A stretch of 64,000 bases of DNA, taken from NCBI RefSeq assembly GCF_003363015.1, contig NZ_QRAP01000005.1, positions 248,001-312,000 on the forward strand, given 5' to 3'. Origin of the DNA: Enterobacillus tribolii. GTDB lineage: Bacteria; Pseudomonadota; Gammaproteobacteria; Enterobacterales; Enterobacteriaceae. Under the pieces are notes generated by a model, which ran no database searches, was not told where the DNA came from, and was given only the letters and a program-made list of their open reading frames with translations. The position numbers and the translations under genes are program-made. Of the stretch, positions 18,888-27,531 are shown in pieces (positions within the stretch are counted from its first letter, which is position 1; every line of letters starts with the position of its first letter).

Positions 18888-18917
18888 TTCCTCCGCCCGC
18901 GACAGGCGGCGGAGGAA
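18888..18917. repeat. Intercistronic hairpin between hpaE and hpaD
   Basis: A perfect 10-bp GC-rich inverted repeat (18888-18897 with 18908-18917) with a 10-nt loop, in the 170-base gap between hpaE and hpaD. There is no U-tract on either side, so it looks more like an mRNA processing or stability element than a terminator. Confidence 0.5.
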
Positions 18918-18958
18918 GGGTAAGGAATGTCCGGTTTCGTCAACGGATATCGTGTCTG

Positions 18959-20425
18959 TCACACACCCCAGCGCGGAATCGGATGACTCCCCATGGAGAT
19001 ACAGACGTTCTTCATTTCGGCGAACACCTCGAAGCTGTATTCACCGCCTTCGCGCCCGGTACCGGAAGCTTTTACACCACCGAACGGCTGACGCAGGTCA
19101 CGTACGTTTTGCGTATTAACGAACACCATGCCGGCTTCAATGCTGCGCGCCAGGCGATGCACCTTGCCGACGTCCTGCGTCCAGATATAGGAAGCCAGGC
19201 CGTATTCCACATCGTTCGCCAGGCGCAGGCCGTCCGCTTCGTCTTTGAACGGGATCAGGCAGGCCACCGGCCCGAAGATCTCTTCCTGTGCCACACGCAT
19301 GCGGTTGTCTACGTCGGCCAGTACGGTCGGGCGCAGGAAGTTGCCGTTTTGCAGGTGAGCCGGCAGATCGCCCGGCTTGTCCGGGCCGCCGGCCAGCAGT
19401 TTGGCGCCCTCTTCAACGCCGAGGCGGATGTAGCCGGACACTTTCTCCCAGTGCTGGCGGCTGATCAGCGCGCCTACCTGCGTGTTCGGGTCCTGCGGAT
19501 CGCCGACCCGCAGACGGTTGGCGCGTTCGGCAAAGCGCTTAACGAATTCAGGATAAATACTTTCCTGGATGAAGATGCGCGAACCGGCGGTGCAGCGTTC
19601 TCCGTTAATGGAGAAGATGGTGAACAGGGAGGCGTCGAGCGCGCGCTCAATGTCGGCGTCTTCAAAAATCAGCACCGGGGACTTGCCGCCCAGCTCCATG
19701 GAGTATTTCTTCAGGCCGGCATTTTTCATGATGTTGCGGCCGGTCGCGGTGCCGCCGGTGAAGGAAACGGCCCGCACGTCATGATGACGCACCAGCGCGT
19801 CGCCCGCCGTGGCGCCGTAGCCCTGCACCACGTTCAGCACGCCCGCCGGAATGCCGGCTTCCAGCGCCAGTTCGCCGAGGCGATCGGCGGTCAGCGGGGA
19901 AAGTTCGGACATCTTCAGCACTGCGGTATTGCCCAGCGCCAGGCACGGCGCCACTTTCCAGGTTGCCGTCATGAACGGAACGTTCCACGGCGAAACCAGC
20001 GCGCACACGCCCACCGGCTGTACCAGGGTGTAGTTCAGCATTTTGTCGTCGACCGGGTAGGTGCGGCCGTTCATCTGCTGGCAGATTTCAGAGAAGAACT
20101 CAAAGTTGTGCGACGCACGCGGGATCAGCACGTTTTTGGTCTGGTGGATCGGCAAACCGGTATCGCGGGTTTCCATCTCGGCGATTTCCGGCACGTTTTG
20201 GTCGATCAGATCGCCCAGACGGCGCATCAGGCGCGCACGCTCTTTCATCGGCAGATTGGCCCACTTGGGAAACGCCTCTTTCGCCGCTGCAACGGCCTGA
20301 GAGATCTCTTCTTCACCGCCGGAAGCCACTTCCGCCAGCACCTCGCCGGTTGCCGGGTCGGTCGTTTCGAAATAGTCTTTGCTGACGACGTTTTTACCGT
20401 TAATCCAATGATTTACCTTCTTCAT
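18959..20425 (-). CDS. hpaE: 5-Carboxymethyl-2-hydroxymuconate semialdehyde dehydrogenase
   Basis: A 488-residue NAD+-dependent aldehyde dehydrogenase that oxidises the ring-cleavage product of HpaD. It has Asn in SPWNVPFMTA, Glu in MELGGKSP, catalytic Cys in INGERCTAGSR and the end PFGGVKASGTGREGG. Length equals E. coli HpaE. Its start overlaps the hpaG2 stop by 4 bases. Confidence 0.96.
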   Translation of the reverse strand: MKKVNHWINGKNVVSKDYFETTDPATGEVLAEVASGGEEEISQAVAAAKEAFPKWANLPMKERARLMRRLGDLIDQNVPEIAEMETRDTGLPIHQTKNVLIPRASHNFEFFSEICQQMNGRTYPVDDKMLNYTLVQPVGVCALVSPWNVPFMTATWKVAPCLALGNTAVLKMSELSPLTADRLGELALEAGIPAGVLNVVQGYGATAGDALVRHHDVRAVSFTGGTATGRNIMKNAGLKKYSMELGGKSPVLIFEDADIERALDASLFTIFSINGERCTAGSRIFIQESIYPEFVKRFAERANRLRVGDPQDPNTQVGALISRQHWEKVSGYIRLGVEEGAKLLAGGPDKPGDLPAHLQNGNFLRPTVLADVDNRMRVAQEEIFGPVACLIPFKDEADGLRLANDVEYGLASYIWTQDVGKVHRLARSIEAGMVFVNTQNVRDLRQPFGGVKASGTGREGGEYSFEVFAEMKNVCISMGSHPIPRWGV

Positions 20426-21189
20426 CCCAGACTCTCCTCATATTCTGCTTGGCTGACGATGCGGTTGACCAGGCGGGCCACGCCCTCCACTTCCACCACC
20501 ACTTCGTCGCCGGGTTTCACGTCTGACAGCCCCTTCGGCGTGCCCGTGGCGATCATGTCGCCGGGCTGCAACGTCATAAATTCGCTCAGGTAAGCAATCA
20601 GAAACGGAACGTTGAAAATCAGATCGGCGGTGGTGCCGCGCTGACGCAATTCACCGTTAACCCAGGTGCTGAGCGCCAGGTTGTGCGGATCGGCCACGTC
20701 ATCCCGATCAACCATCCACGGCCCGATCGGCGTCAGCGTGTCACGGCTTTTCACTCTCAGGTTCGGACGGTAGTAGTTTTCAAGATAGTCGCGAATGGCG
20801 TAGTCGTTACAGACGGTGTACCCGGCTACGTAGTCCATCGCCTCTTCCGCCGGTACTTTGTGCGCGGTTTTGCCGATGACCACCACCAGTTCGGACTCGT
20901 AATGCATATACTCAATGTTGTCCGGGCGTACAGATACCTGGCGGTGACCGGTCAGGCTGTTTGGCGCCTTGATAAAGACCAGCGGTTCTTCCGGCGCTTT
21001 GAACTCCAGCTCTGCCGCGTGATCGGCATAGTTCAGCCCCAGAGCGAACAGGGTTCCCCCTTCCACCGGCGGCAACCACTGAACCTGATCGCCGCTGACC
21101 TTCATGCCGTCCGGCAGGATGATGTTTTCATTTTCATCAACGGTAACGTTCAGGGTTTTGCCCTGATAGTGAACGCGGGCGTGCTTCAT
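20422..21189 (-). CDS. hpaG2: HpaG C-terminal-type subunit (homoprotocatechuate decarboxylase/isomerase)
   Basis: A 255-residue fumarylacetoacetase-fold protein equal to the C-terminal half of the fused HpaG of E. coli. It decarboxylates or isomerises 5-oxo-pent-3-ene-1,2,5-tricarboxylate. The metal ligand pattern E98-x-E100 (HYESELVVVIGK) and D128 is intact, so this is the metal-binding half. The start overlaps the hpaG1 stop by 4 bases (ATGA), so the two halves are made as separate but coupled polypeptides. Confidence 0.92.
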   Translation of the reverse strand: MKHARVHYQGKTLNVTVDENENIILPDGMKVSGDQVQWLPPVEGGTLFALGLNYADHAAELEFKAPEEPLVFIKAPNSLTGHRQVSVRPDNIEYMHYESELVVVIGKTAHKVPAEEAMDYVAGYTVCNDYAIRDYLENYYRPNLRVKSRDTLTPIGPWMVDRDDVADPHNLALSTWVNGELRQRGTTADLIFNVPFLIAYLSEFMTLQPGDMIATGTPKGLSDVKPGDEVVVEVEGVARLVNRIVSQAEYEESLG

Positions 21190-21818
21190 GCCTGACCTCC
21201 TGCCAGTACGACGGTGTTTTCTAACGCGGGGAATCCGGCGGCGCGTACGGTCACGCGATCACCGGGTTTGATCGCGACCCGCTGCTGCGGGGTGCCGAGC
21301 AGAATGACGTCGCCGGGCTGCAAAGTGGCGAAATCGCTCAGCGCGCTCAGCAACTGCGCGGCGGAGCGCACCAGATCGGCCGTTGACCAGCGATCGACTT
21401 CTTTGCCGTTGATCTCGGTGATGATGTCCAGTGTGTCCGCCAGCGGCTGGTTCACCAGCTCGCCCAGCGGGCAGAAGCCGTCCCGGCACTTGGCTTTAAT
21501 CGCCGGACGATAGAAACTGGATTCCGGCAGGCTGACTTCGTTAGCCAGAGAAAATCCGGCGATGAACGCCTGCGCCTGATCCGCAGCCACTTTGCGCGCC
21601 GTTTTTCCGACCACCAACGCCAACGTCGCGCCGCTCATCACTTCTTCACCGACGGGATGCGGAATGGCGTCTCCGCCGTGAATCACGGTGTTACGCGGTT
21701 TGATAAACCAAACCGGCGTCTTGGGTGGGGTTTGGTAAGGCGCCTGACGGAACTTATCATCCCAGGCGTCCAGCTGGCTCCGGTGATTGAGCGCAACGGC
21801 AAAGACGGTGCCTTTCAT
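21186..21818 (-). CDS. hpaG1: HpaG N-terminal-type subunit (homoprotocatechuate decarboxylase/isomerase)
   Basis: A 210-residue protein equal to the N-terminal half of fused HpaG. It has the same fold as HpaG2, but the metal-ligand Glu positions are replaced: aligning the VVGK motifs puts G63 and T65 where HpaG2 has E98 and E100, with E94 in place of D128. It is the first gene of the meta-cleavage operon, divergent from hpaR. As a separate gene it probably forms a hetero-oligomer with HpaG2. Confidence 0.92.
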   Translation of the reverse strand: MKGTVFAVALNHRSQLDAWDDKFRQAPYQTPPKTPVWFIKPRNTVIHGGDAIPHPVGEEVMSGATLALVVGKTARKVAADQAQAFIAGFSLANEVSLPESSFYRPAIKAKCRDGFCPLGELVNQPLADTLDIITEINGKEVDRWSTADLVRSAAQLLSALSDFATLQPGDVILLGTPQQRVAIKPGDRVTVRAAGFPALENTVVLAGGQA

Positions 21819-22200
21819 TCATAACTCCTTCGTCATAAAACTGCTGGCGATAGCGCGCCACAATTATTAATATGTTAATGATCATGTTTTATCCCTCACA
21901 TAACATTTAAGCAACCTTGTCGACCAGATCTGTGATCAAAGCAACATATTTTTTACAAACAAGTAATAATTTTACTTAAATACAAAGAGATAGCTGAATT
22001 AATAAAAACTACGCATAATTTTTACTTTAACTTTTGATTAACCACGACGCGGGATCAGAAAAAATCATTTCGTTATTAATGATTTTTGGCGGAATTTAAC
22101 AAAAAGGCGCTGGCTGGCTGGCTTCTGTACAATCGCAGCATATACTGAGAGCATATGTACCGCCGACGTACGGCGGTTATTTGATGAGCTTTGATAACTT
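21819..22200. promoter_or_regulatory. Divergent hpaG1/hpaR control region with palindromes
   Basis: A 382-base AT-rich region between divergent genes. Two candidates for HpaR binding are visible. Near hpaG1, at 21869-21886, an imperfect palindrome of the type TTAA-TATG-TTAA abuts the perfect palindrome ATGATCAT. Near hpaR, at 22159-22177, there is a perfect 7-bp inverted repeat around a 5-bp centre, 24 bases before the hpaR ATG; it could be an autoregulatory operator or a leader hairpin. In E. coli HpaR represses the hpaG promoter and its own gene. I did not match a known operator sequence. Confidence 0.5.
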
Positions 22201-22656
22201 ATGCATGAATCACTGACAATTGCCCTGTTGCAGGCGCGGGAAACTGCGATGGGCTTTTTTCGCCCGATACTGAAGAGTCACAACCTGACTGAGCAACAGT
22301 GGCGTATCATCCGCGTTCTGGCCGACAGCCGCTCCGTTGATTTTCATGAGCTGGCCTGCAAAACCTGTATCCTGCGCCCCAGTCTGACGGGAATTCTGTC
22401 GCGCATGGAACGTGACGGGCTGATCTTCCGCCTGAAGCCGGTTAACGATCAGCGCAAGCTGTATGTTTCTCTCACCCAGCAGGGGCAGACACTCTACGAG
22501 CGGGCGCGCGTGCAGGTTGAAGAGGGTTACAGCGCTATTGAAGCAGCCTTTTCGCAAGAGAAAATGGCGCAGTTGACGGCATTGCTGGATGAGCTCATCG
22601 CACTGGGGGAAACCGCGGATGGGCTGGTGAAGGCGAAAACAGGGCAAAGCGCCTGA
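22201..22656 (+). CDS. hpaR: MarR-family repressor of the homoprotocatechuate operon
   Basis: A 151-residue winged-helix repressor that releases DNA when aromatic pathway compounds bind. The MarR core LTEQQWRIIRVLADSRSVDF, the recognition region LRPSLTGILSRMERDGLI and the wing DQRKLYVSLT are all visible. It is divergent from the hpaG1-led operon it is expected to control. The start is the first ATG, consistent with E. coli HpaR. Confidence 0.94.
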   Translation: MHESLTIALLQARETAMGFFRPILKSHNLTEQQWRIIRVLADSRSVDFHELACKTCILRPSLTGILSRMERDGLIFRLKPVNDQRKLYVSLTQQGQTLYERARVQVEEGYSAIEAAFSQEKMAQLTALLDELIALGETADGLVKAKTGQSA

Positions 22657-22708
22657 GAGATGTTAAAAACCAGGAGCCTGTAAATAAATCGGTGTAACCG
22701 CCCCTGTA

Positions 22709-22933
22709 TTAAAGGTGATCGCTCAGACGGTCACCAAACCCGAGAATAAAACGACTCAGTGTCAGCCGCCAGTTACGGTCGGTATGTTCCGTTTTTCTGG
22801 GCGGCGTGTATCGCCAGATAAATAACCCTCCATAACCGGGGCACACGTTGCGTTTATTGATAGCGGCCCTGAGCACGCTATTGCGCGATTCGATGGCATT
22901 CAGTGATTTCTCCATTAATTTGTTGTTTAGCAT
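22709..22933 (-). CDS. Small hypothetical protein, doubtful
   Basis: A 74-residue open frame just past hpaR on the opposite strand. It is basic, with an internal CPGYGGLFIWRYTPP stretch and no membrane segment or signal peptide. I do not recognise it. A weak AAGG precedes the first ATG. It is listed because it is the only sizeable frame in the 470-base gap between hpaR and the GNAT gene and lies where GC content begins to drop. Confidence 0.3.
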   Translation of the reverse strand: MLNNKLMEKSLNAIESRNSVLRAAINKRNVCPGYGGLFIWRYTPPRKTEHTDRNWRLTLSRFILGFGDRLSDHL

Positions 22934-23057
22934 AAGCCTTTTTTATTTCTGAAAATGAATGCATATCCATTTAGTATGAATCAGGCGAATTAACCCGCCC
23001 ACAAATACATTATCAGCGTCAATACATATGTTATTTACCTGATTCTGATACTTTTAC

Positions 23058-23096
23058 ACCGGTTTGGCTTCTATCTGGTATACAATTCAAACCGGT
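23058..23096 (+). promoter_or_regulatory. Perfect inverted repeat over the presumed GNAT promoter
   Basis: ACCGGTTT at 23058-23065 and its exact inverse at 23089-23096 flank a TATACAAT-like -10 element 34-41 bases before the GNAT start. The arrangement suggests a repressor operator over the promoter. No regulator gene is next to it. Confidence 0.4.
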
Positions 23097-23129
23097 AGTT
23101 TCAATTCTCCTGTGTAAAAAGGAATTTCT

Positions 23130-23597
23130 ATGCTTATTCGCCCAGTCGAACCTTCTGATGCCGAACCATTACTCGCTATGCTACAGGAAAGTGGTCAGTT
23201 TGATGATGAAGGTTTATTACATGTACGGGACACACTCAAAAATTATTTCTCTGGTGAATCAGATGAGCTATGGTTTAGCGCTGAACAACAAGGCCTCGCG
23301 GGCATTGCATATTGCGCCCCGGAAGTAATGACCAGTGATGTCTGGAATTTATTGATGCTCTGGATCAGTCCTTCCTCTCAGCGTCAGGGCGTCGGCCAGG
23401 CCCTGATTAATCAGGTCGAAAAAGAATTAAGAAATAAACATGCCAGACTATTGTTAGTCGAGACATCAAGCCTTATCGATTTTAGCGCGGCTCGTGCTTT
23501 TTATAGCAAGCAAGGCTTCATCAATGAGGCCAGAATACGTAATTACTATGCTATCAATGAAGATAAAGTGATCTTCACAAAAGATATGCAAAAGTAA
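23130..23597 (+). CDS. GNAT-family N-acetyltransferase
   Basis: A 155-residue GCN5-related acetyltransferase. The acetyl-CoA pyrophosphate-binding motif is SSQRQGVGQALI (about residues 91-102), and the C-terminal FYSKQGFINEARI is the usual strand-helix end. A poor AAGGAA site precedes the ATG. Substrate unknown. It appears monocistronic under an inverted-repeat-bearing promoter and is lower in GC than the hpa genes, marking the start of the accessory block. Confidence 0.85.
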   Translation: MLIRPVEPSDAEPLLAMLQESGQFDDEGLLHVRDTLKNYFSGESDELWFSAEQQGLAGIAYCAPEVMTSDVWNLLMLWISPSSQRQGVGQALINQVEKELRNKHARLLLVETSSLIDFSAARAFYSKQGFINEARIRNYYAINEDKVIFTKDMQK

Positions 23598-23599
23598 TC

Positions 23600-23937
23600 A
23601 CAGCCCTGTTTCTAATCAAATGTGACGGACATCCGTGAGCTTCAGCGCCTGTCAGGGAGAAAATGAAATCCTGAAGGAAGCCGTGGAGTCAGTCTCTGAA
23701 GATATCGCGTACGCAGTCAGCCGTTCAGGTTCACCGCCGTCCAGGGATGGCCGAAAACGGCGTTCCCCCGATGACGATGACCTGTTCACCGGCTTATGGC
23801 TGTCGTTGCGTCTGAGCGTTGCTACATGTCAAAGGATGAATACGAGGCAATCAGGGGTTACTGGCCCGAAAACCCGCAGAGATATCCTCACAGAATTCTC
23901 TGTTATCTGCTCAGGAAAAAAACCTGCTTATATTTAG
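23600..23937 (+). pseudogene. Decayed IS3-family (IS2-group-like) transposase remnant
   Basis: The reading GENEILKEAVE resembles the end of an IS3-family OrfA, and the following SRDGRKRRSPDDDDLFTG resembles the N-terminal part of an IS2-type OrfB, but both lie in one short broken frame with no DDE core. Base composition is higher in GC than its surroundings. I see no terminal inverted repeats. It is probably a scar of an old insertion; the family call is from short motifs only. Confidence 0.4.
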
Positions 23938-24112
23938 TATATTAAATATGCATCGTCTCCCCGGAAAGTCATAAAATAAGATTTATCTTTTGTCCTTTTT
24001 CTTAATTTATCTGTTCCCCTGGAGTATATACATGAATTTGTTAAAGATGAGTGTTAATGTCCCCATGGCATTCAGCAAGTTAAGATCAAATAAATTAAGC
24101 AAGGAGATATCC

Positions 24113-24301
24113 ATGGATTTGTTAACTATTGAGCAAGCAAGTGAAATTATTGGCGGCGCGGCGCAGACTTGTACCGTTGAAATCGTCGAAACTGAAGGGC
24201 TTAACTGCGATAGAGTAAAATCATGCACAGATAAGCACGGTAACGTTGCATCTGTTGTAACTGAAACATTCAAATGCAAAGAAGAAGATAAGCCAGCGTA
24301 A
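24113..24301 (+). CDS. Small peptide with double-glycine leader, possible bacteriocin/RiPP-type precursor
   Basis: A 62-residue peptide whose first 15 residues form a classic double-glycine leader (LTIEQASEIIGG: hydrophobic at -12, -7 and -4, Gly at -2 and -1). Cleavage after GG would release a 47-residue peptide with four Cys (positions 5, 17, 23, 40 of the mature part), acidic and Lys-rich, able to form two disulfides. The start at 24113 has an ideal AAGGAG site 6 bases upstream. An in-frame ATG at 24032 (GGAG site) would give 89 residues. No peptidase-containing ABC exporter, modification enzyme or immunity gene is adjacent. Function unknown; the leader match is what is seen, the bacteriocin idea is inference. 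Confidence 0.65.
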   Translation: MDLLTIEQASEIIGGAAQTCTVEIVETEGLNCDRVKSCTDKHGNVASVVTETFKCKEEDKPA

Positions 24302-24316
24302 TTCTCTGATAATTTG

Positions 24317-24369
24317 ACATCCTCCTCTTTCTGAAAATCACTCCGCGAGTGAAGACAGGAGGAGGGTGT
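24317..24369 (+). terminator. Long stem-loop after the double-glycine peptide gene
   Basis: Arms at 24317-24326 and 24360-24369 pair over 10 bp with one G-U, and the loop contains a second hairpin (24338-24342 with 24348-24352). It begins 15 bases after the stop. A strong U-tract is absent. It may terminate or protect the small transcript; a mobile-element end is also possible. Confidence 0.45.
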
Positions 24370-24394
24370 TAAGACAGCACCAGGGATATTATTG

Positions 24395-24616
24395 CGCAGA
24401 AGCAATTTTCGCACTAAACCCTGTTCGCAGTAAGGTCAGAACGTTACCTTGCCGTTCGTAATGCATTTTATAACTGCCCATAATCGCCTCACGGATCGCC
24501 AAATGTTCATACCGCATCTTAGCGCGGGTTCGACGGCTCCGGGCGGGCGGCACATTCCGGCCAGAACGGCCTGCTGAATCTCGTTTACGTGGCACTGGCT
24601 CATCAGTAAAGCTCAC
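24395..24616 (-). pseudogene. Decayed RelE/ParE-family toxin remnant
   Basis: On the minus strand one frame reads NEIQQAVLAG...PGAVEPALR and another reads REAIMGSYKMHYERQGNVLTLLRT. Together they resemble a ParE/RelE toxin split by a frameshift, and the usual WHSRE-type end is lost. No intact antitoxin gene is visible beside it. It is a relic, consistent with the eroded state of the 23.6-24.7 kb stretch. Confidence 0.4.
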
Positions 24617-24809
24617 CTCACTCCAGCACAGGCAACCAAATCACCCGGCTAACATCAACCTCGCTTTGCGTGGCATAGATCACCGCATCATATTCTGTCT
24701 TGCGCGCTAAGAATTGGCTGATCGCTACCTTAATGTTTCGCAAAGTGCTTCGATACTAAGTATGTACTATGATTATTCCACTAATGACAGGAGTGATCTG
24801 GGGACATAA

Positions 24810-26294
24810 ATGACTCACTACAAAGCCAAAATTATCATTACTGTCATCAGTGCTATTTCTGTGCTCATCTGTGGCATGATTCTGACTTGGTACCAGGTTA
24901 TTAGCCTAGAGCAGCGAAGGAGTATGCAAACAGCATATAAGACATTAAATAGTGTAGAGACGCTGCTTGATGAGGCTAAAAACACGGCCGATCAGGCTTC
25001 TGTTCTGTTATCAGAACCATGTTCTATGCAAGTACGAACAAAATTAGAAAGGATCGTTATCAGTGCCAGACATATCAGGCTTATTGCTTTTTACAAAGGG
25101 AGAAAAATATATTGTTCATCATTCAGCGATATGGATGCAATAAATAAAAGCTACGCCGGCTTTATTAATAGTAGTTTAGCTATAGTGAAGAATAATACAG
25201 TTTCACCTGGTATTGATGCAATAGTTCTCCAGACACAATACCCGCAAGGCATCATAGTTACCAGCCTGAGTACTGCGTGGATATCTGAAATAATGCATTT
25301 TTTTAATGCTCAGCACCATATGGATTTACTGATTGATAATGACATTAAATCATCGGGTGCAAGTTTGTTGGAAACGGGATATGTGATTATTAAATCAAAA
25401 AAATACCCTATCGCCGTGTCCTTTTATTCCGCATTCAACATTTTCTCTTACAAATTTATCACTGATGGATGGGTTTCTTTATTACTGTCAGCAATACTTT
25501 CTATAATCGTAGGCGTTCTGCTATGGCGATACATTTTACACTCCCCAAGTCTTTATGAAAACCTGTCTAAAGCAATTGACAGAGGAGAAATCATTCCGTG
25601 GTATCAACCAATCGTTCATAGTAATTCATATGGTACTTATGGGGTTGAAGTGCTTGCCAGATGGATATCCCCATCTGGAGAAGTTATATCACCGGAAAAT
25701 TTTATTCCCCTGGCAGAACAGAGTGGTCTCATTATTCCGCTTACAAAAAAATTAATGGCACAAGTGGGTAAGGAGCTGCCTGAAAAGCTTGAAGGCCAGC
25801 TACAGCCTTTTCATGTGGGTTTTAACTTCATAACCGCGCATCTTCAGGAGCCAGAATTTCTTGATGAGTGCCGGGCATTTATAAAAAAATTCCCTCCTGG
25901 CACAATTAGACTGACAGCAGAAATATTGGAAAGAGAACCCTTTGAAAGGGTATCTCAGCTTAAAGAAACCTTGCGGCAGTTACAAGAAAATCATATAGAC
26001 ATAGCGTTGGATGACTTTGGGACAGGACATTCTAATTTAAACTATCTAAGTGCGCTGCCAATTGACATAATTAAAATTGATAAACTTTTTATTAATGGGC
26101 TTAGTCCCGATAGTGGATCACAAAAGATAATTGACTATGTTATAGAAATGGCAAAAACACTTAATATAAAAGTGGTCGTAGAAGGTGTCGAGACACAATT
26201 TCAGGTTGAATACCTTAAGAAAAAAAGAGTCGACTATTTTCAGGGATACTATTTCTCTAAGCCAGTACCTATTAATAAACTAACTTTAAGGTAA
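24810..26294 (+). CDS. CSS-motif EAL-domain c-di-GMP phosphodiesterase
   Basis: A 494-residue membrane enzyme: helix 1 (about 7-30), periplasmic sensor with Cys71 and the CSS motif at 102-104, helix 2 (about 219-241), then a cytoplasmic EAL domain. Catalytic signatures are intact: EVLAR (the EAL motif with Val), NFITAHL, EILER, DDFGTGHSNL, a Lys in IKIDKLF, VVEGVET and FQGYYFSKP. CSS-type PDEs in E. coli (PdeC) respond to periplasmic thiol redox state. Placement at the edge of a fimbrial regulator cluster suggests it lowers c-di-GMP to control fimbriae, as MrkJ does in Klebsiella. Low GC. Confidence 0.93.
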   Translation: MTHYKAKIIITVISAISVLICGMILTWYQVISLEQRRSMQTAYKTLNSVETLLDEAKNTADQASVLLSEPCSMQVRTKLERIVISARHIRLIAFYKGRKIYCSSFSDMDAINKSYAGFINSSLAIVKNNTVSPGIDAIVLQTQYPQGIIVTSLSTAWISEIMHFFNAQHHMDLLIDNDIKSSGASLLETGYVIIKSKKYPIAVSFYSAFNIFSYKFITDGWVSLLLSAILSIIVGVLLWRYILHSPSLYENLSKAIDRGEIIPWYQPIVHSNSYGTYGVEVLARWISPSGEVISPENFIPLAEQSGLIIPLTKKLMAQVGKELPEKLEGQLQPFHVGFNFITAHLQEPEFLDECRAFIKKFPPGTIRLTAEILEREPFERVSQLKETLRQLQENHIDIALDDFGTGHSNLNYLSALPIDIIKIDKLFINGLSPDSGSQKIIDYVIEMAKTLNIKVVVEGVETQFQVEYLKKKRVDYFQGYYFSKPVPINKLTLR

Positions 26295-26425
26295 AAGTAC
26301 CGAAAACAGACGTGATGAAAAATAGGCCGATTACTCCAGTTCAATCTGGTACGGTTCAGTGGAGGGAGATCACTGTTACAAAAGAGACGTATAAACTTCA
26401 TAGCGTACTTAATGTAAGAAAAAAA

Positions 26426-26980
26426 TTAATGCGCCTGATGTTTAAAACGCAGGTCTCCTAATCTAACCAGGCCACCAAATTTTTTACACAGAGAATACTG
26501 ACTGCTGTATATGCTTTTATTGCTGCACTTGAGTGAGCGGGCGATGTCAGCTATCGATTTTCCCTGATATAAATAGCGTAAAACATTTATTTCTCTTTCT
26601 GAAATTGTCTTACCTTTAGGGGAGGGAATTGTTTTAAACTGTATGATTTTACGTATTTCACGCGATATATTCTCCATCCCTTCCGTTATATCCAAAACAC
26701 TAACAATACGCCACTCCTTATTGACCCAATATCTGGCCATTGGCAACATTTCATTATCAGAAAGCAAAACAATACGCATATTGTAATTAGATAAAAAATT
26801 AATCCATTCATCATGAATGAAGTAGAGAAGATTCTCTATAGAGAAATCAACAAAAATGATTCCATGATAATGGTCTACATTAACACCATGGCTAAGCATG
26901 TTACTAAGTGCCAGTTTGAAAAAATAATTGTCTTCTGGCCAGATAATTATATTTTTTGGGGCGTGTATTTTGCCGGTCAT
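26426..26980 (-). CDS. LuxR-type regulator with short divergent N-domain (paralogue 1)
   Basis: A 184-residue protein with a C-terminal LuxR/FixJ helix-turn-helix (about 125-180; ISEREINVLRYLYQGKSIADIARSLKCSNKSIYS). The N-terminal part (IIIWPEDNYFFKLAL, IFVDFSIENLLYFIHDEWINFL) is not a standard receiver but is clearly shared with the regulator at 29628-30131, so the two are paralogues. It converges on the EAL gene. Role in controlling the fimbrial genes is inferred from clustering. Confidence 0.8.
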   Translation of the reverse strand: MTGKIHAPKNIIIWPEDNYFFKLALSNMLSHGVNVDHYHGIIFVDFSIENLLYFIHDEWINFLSNYNMRIVLLSDNEMLPMARYWVNKEWRIVSVLDITEGMENISREIRKIIQFKTIPSPKGKTISEREINVLRYLYQGKSIADIARSLKCSNKSIYSSQYSLCKKFGGLVRLGDLRFKHQAH

Positions 26981-27531
26981 GCGTTAATATCCTTTACTCT
27001 GAACCCAGAATTACAGCGGATACAGTTGAACATTAAAAAATACTTAAGCCTCATGCGAGTTCAACCCTGATAATTACAATTAGATTCAGGATTCAATTTA
27101 AGAAAATAAATATCCATGGGTACTCTGGTTTCCCCACTTGCTTATTTTTATCATCCTGATGGTCAGACAATATAACTCAATGATAAAAAATCGCGGCCTT
27201 CATATCGTGTTCAGATACTCACGGTACAGATCCGGTTGTGATTAACTTATGGGTTATGTTACATGATCAGTAATTTAAGGGATGGTCATTTTTTTTAGAA
27301 GATTTATCATCTCAAGCAGCAGGATCAACACATCAACCATTTGATTTTATTAATTTTTAAGATCATCTTTAAGATCATGAGAAATGCATTATCTGCTTGT
27401 CAGAAGGTAAAAAGGTTGTGGTTAGCGCCTATTTTTACTAAATATCAATCTGTGGTTGGCTCCGTGATGAGTGCCGGAATTAGATTTATGGAAAGGGTTA
27501 CTACACTTAAGCATAAAAGAGGACACTCTTT
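26981..27531. other. AT-rich intergenic region between LuxR paralogue 1 and the MarT-like gene
   Basis: About 550 bases between divergent genes, very AT-rich. It should carry both promoters. A 64-codon frame at 27341-27535 looks like chance. No clear palindrome or RNA was recognised. Confidence 0.5.
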
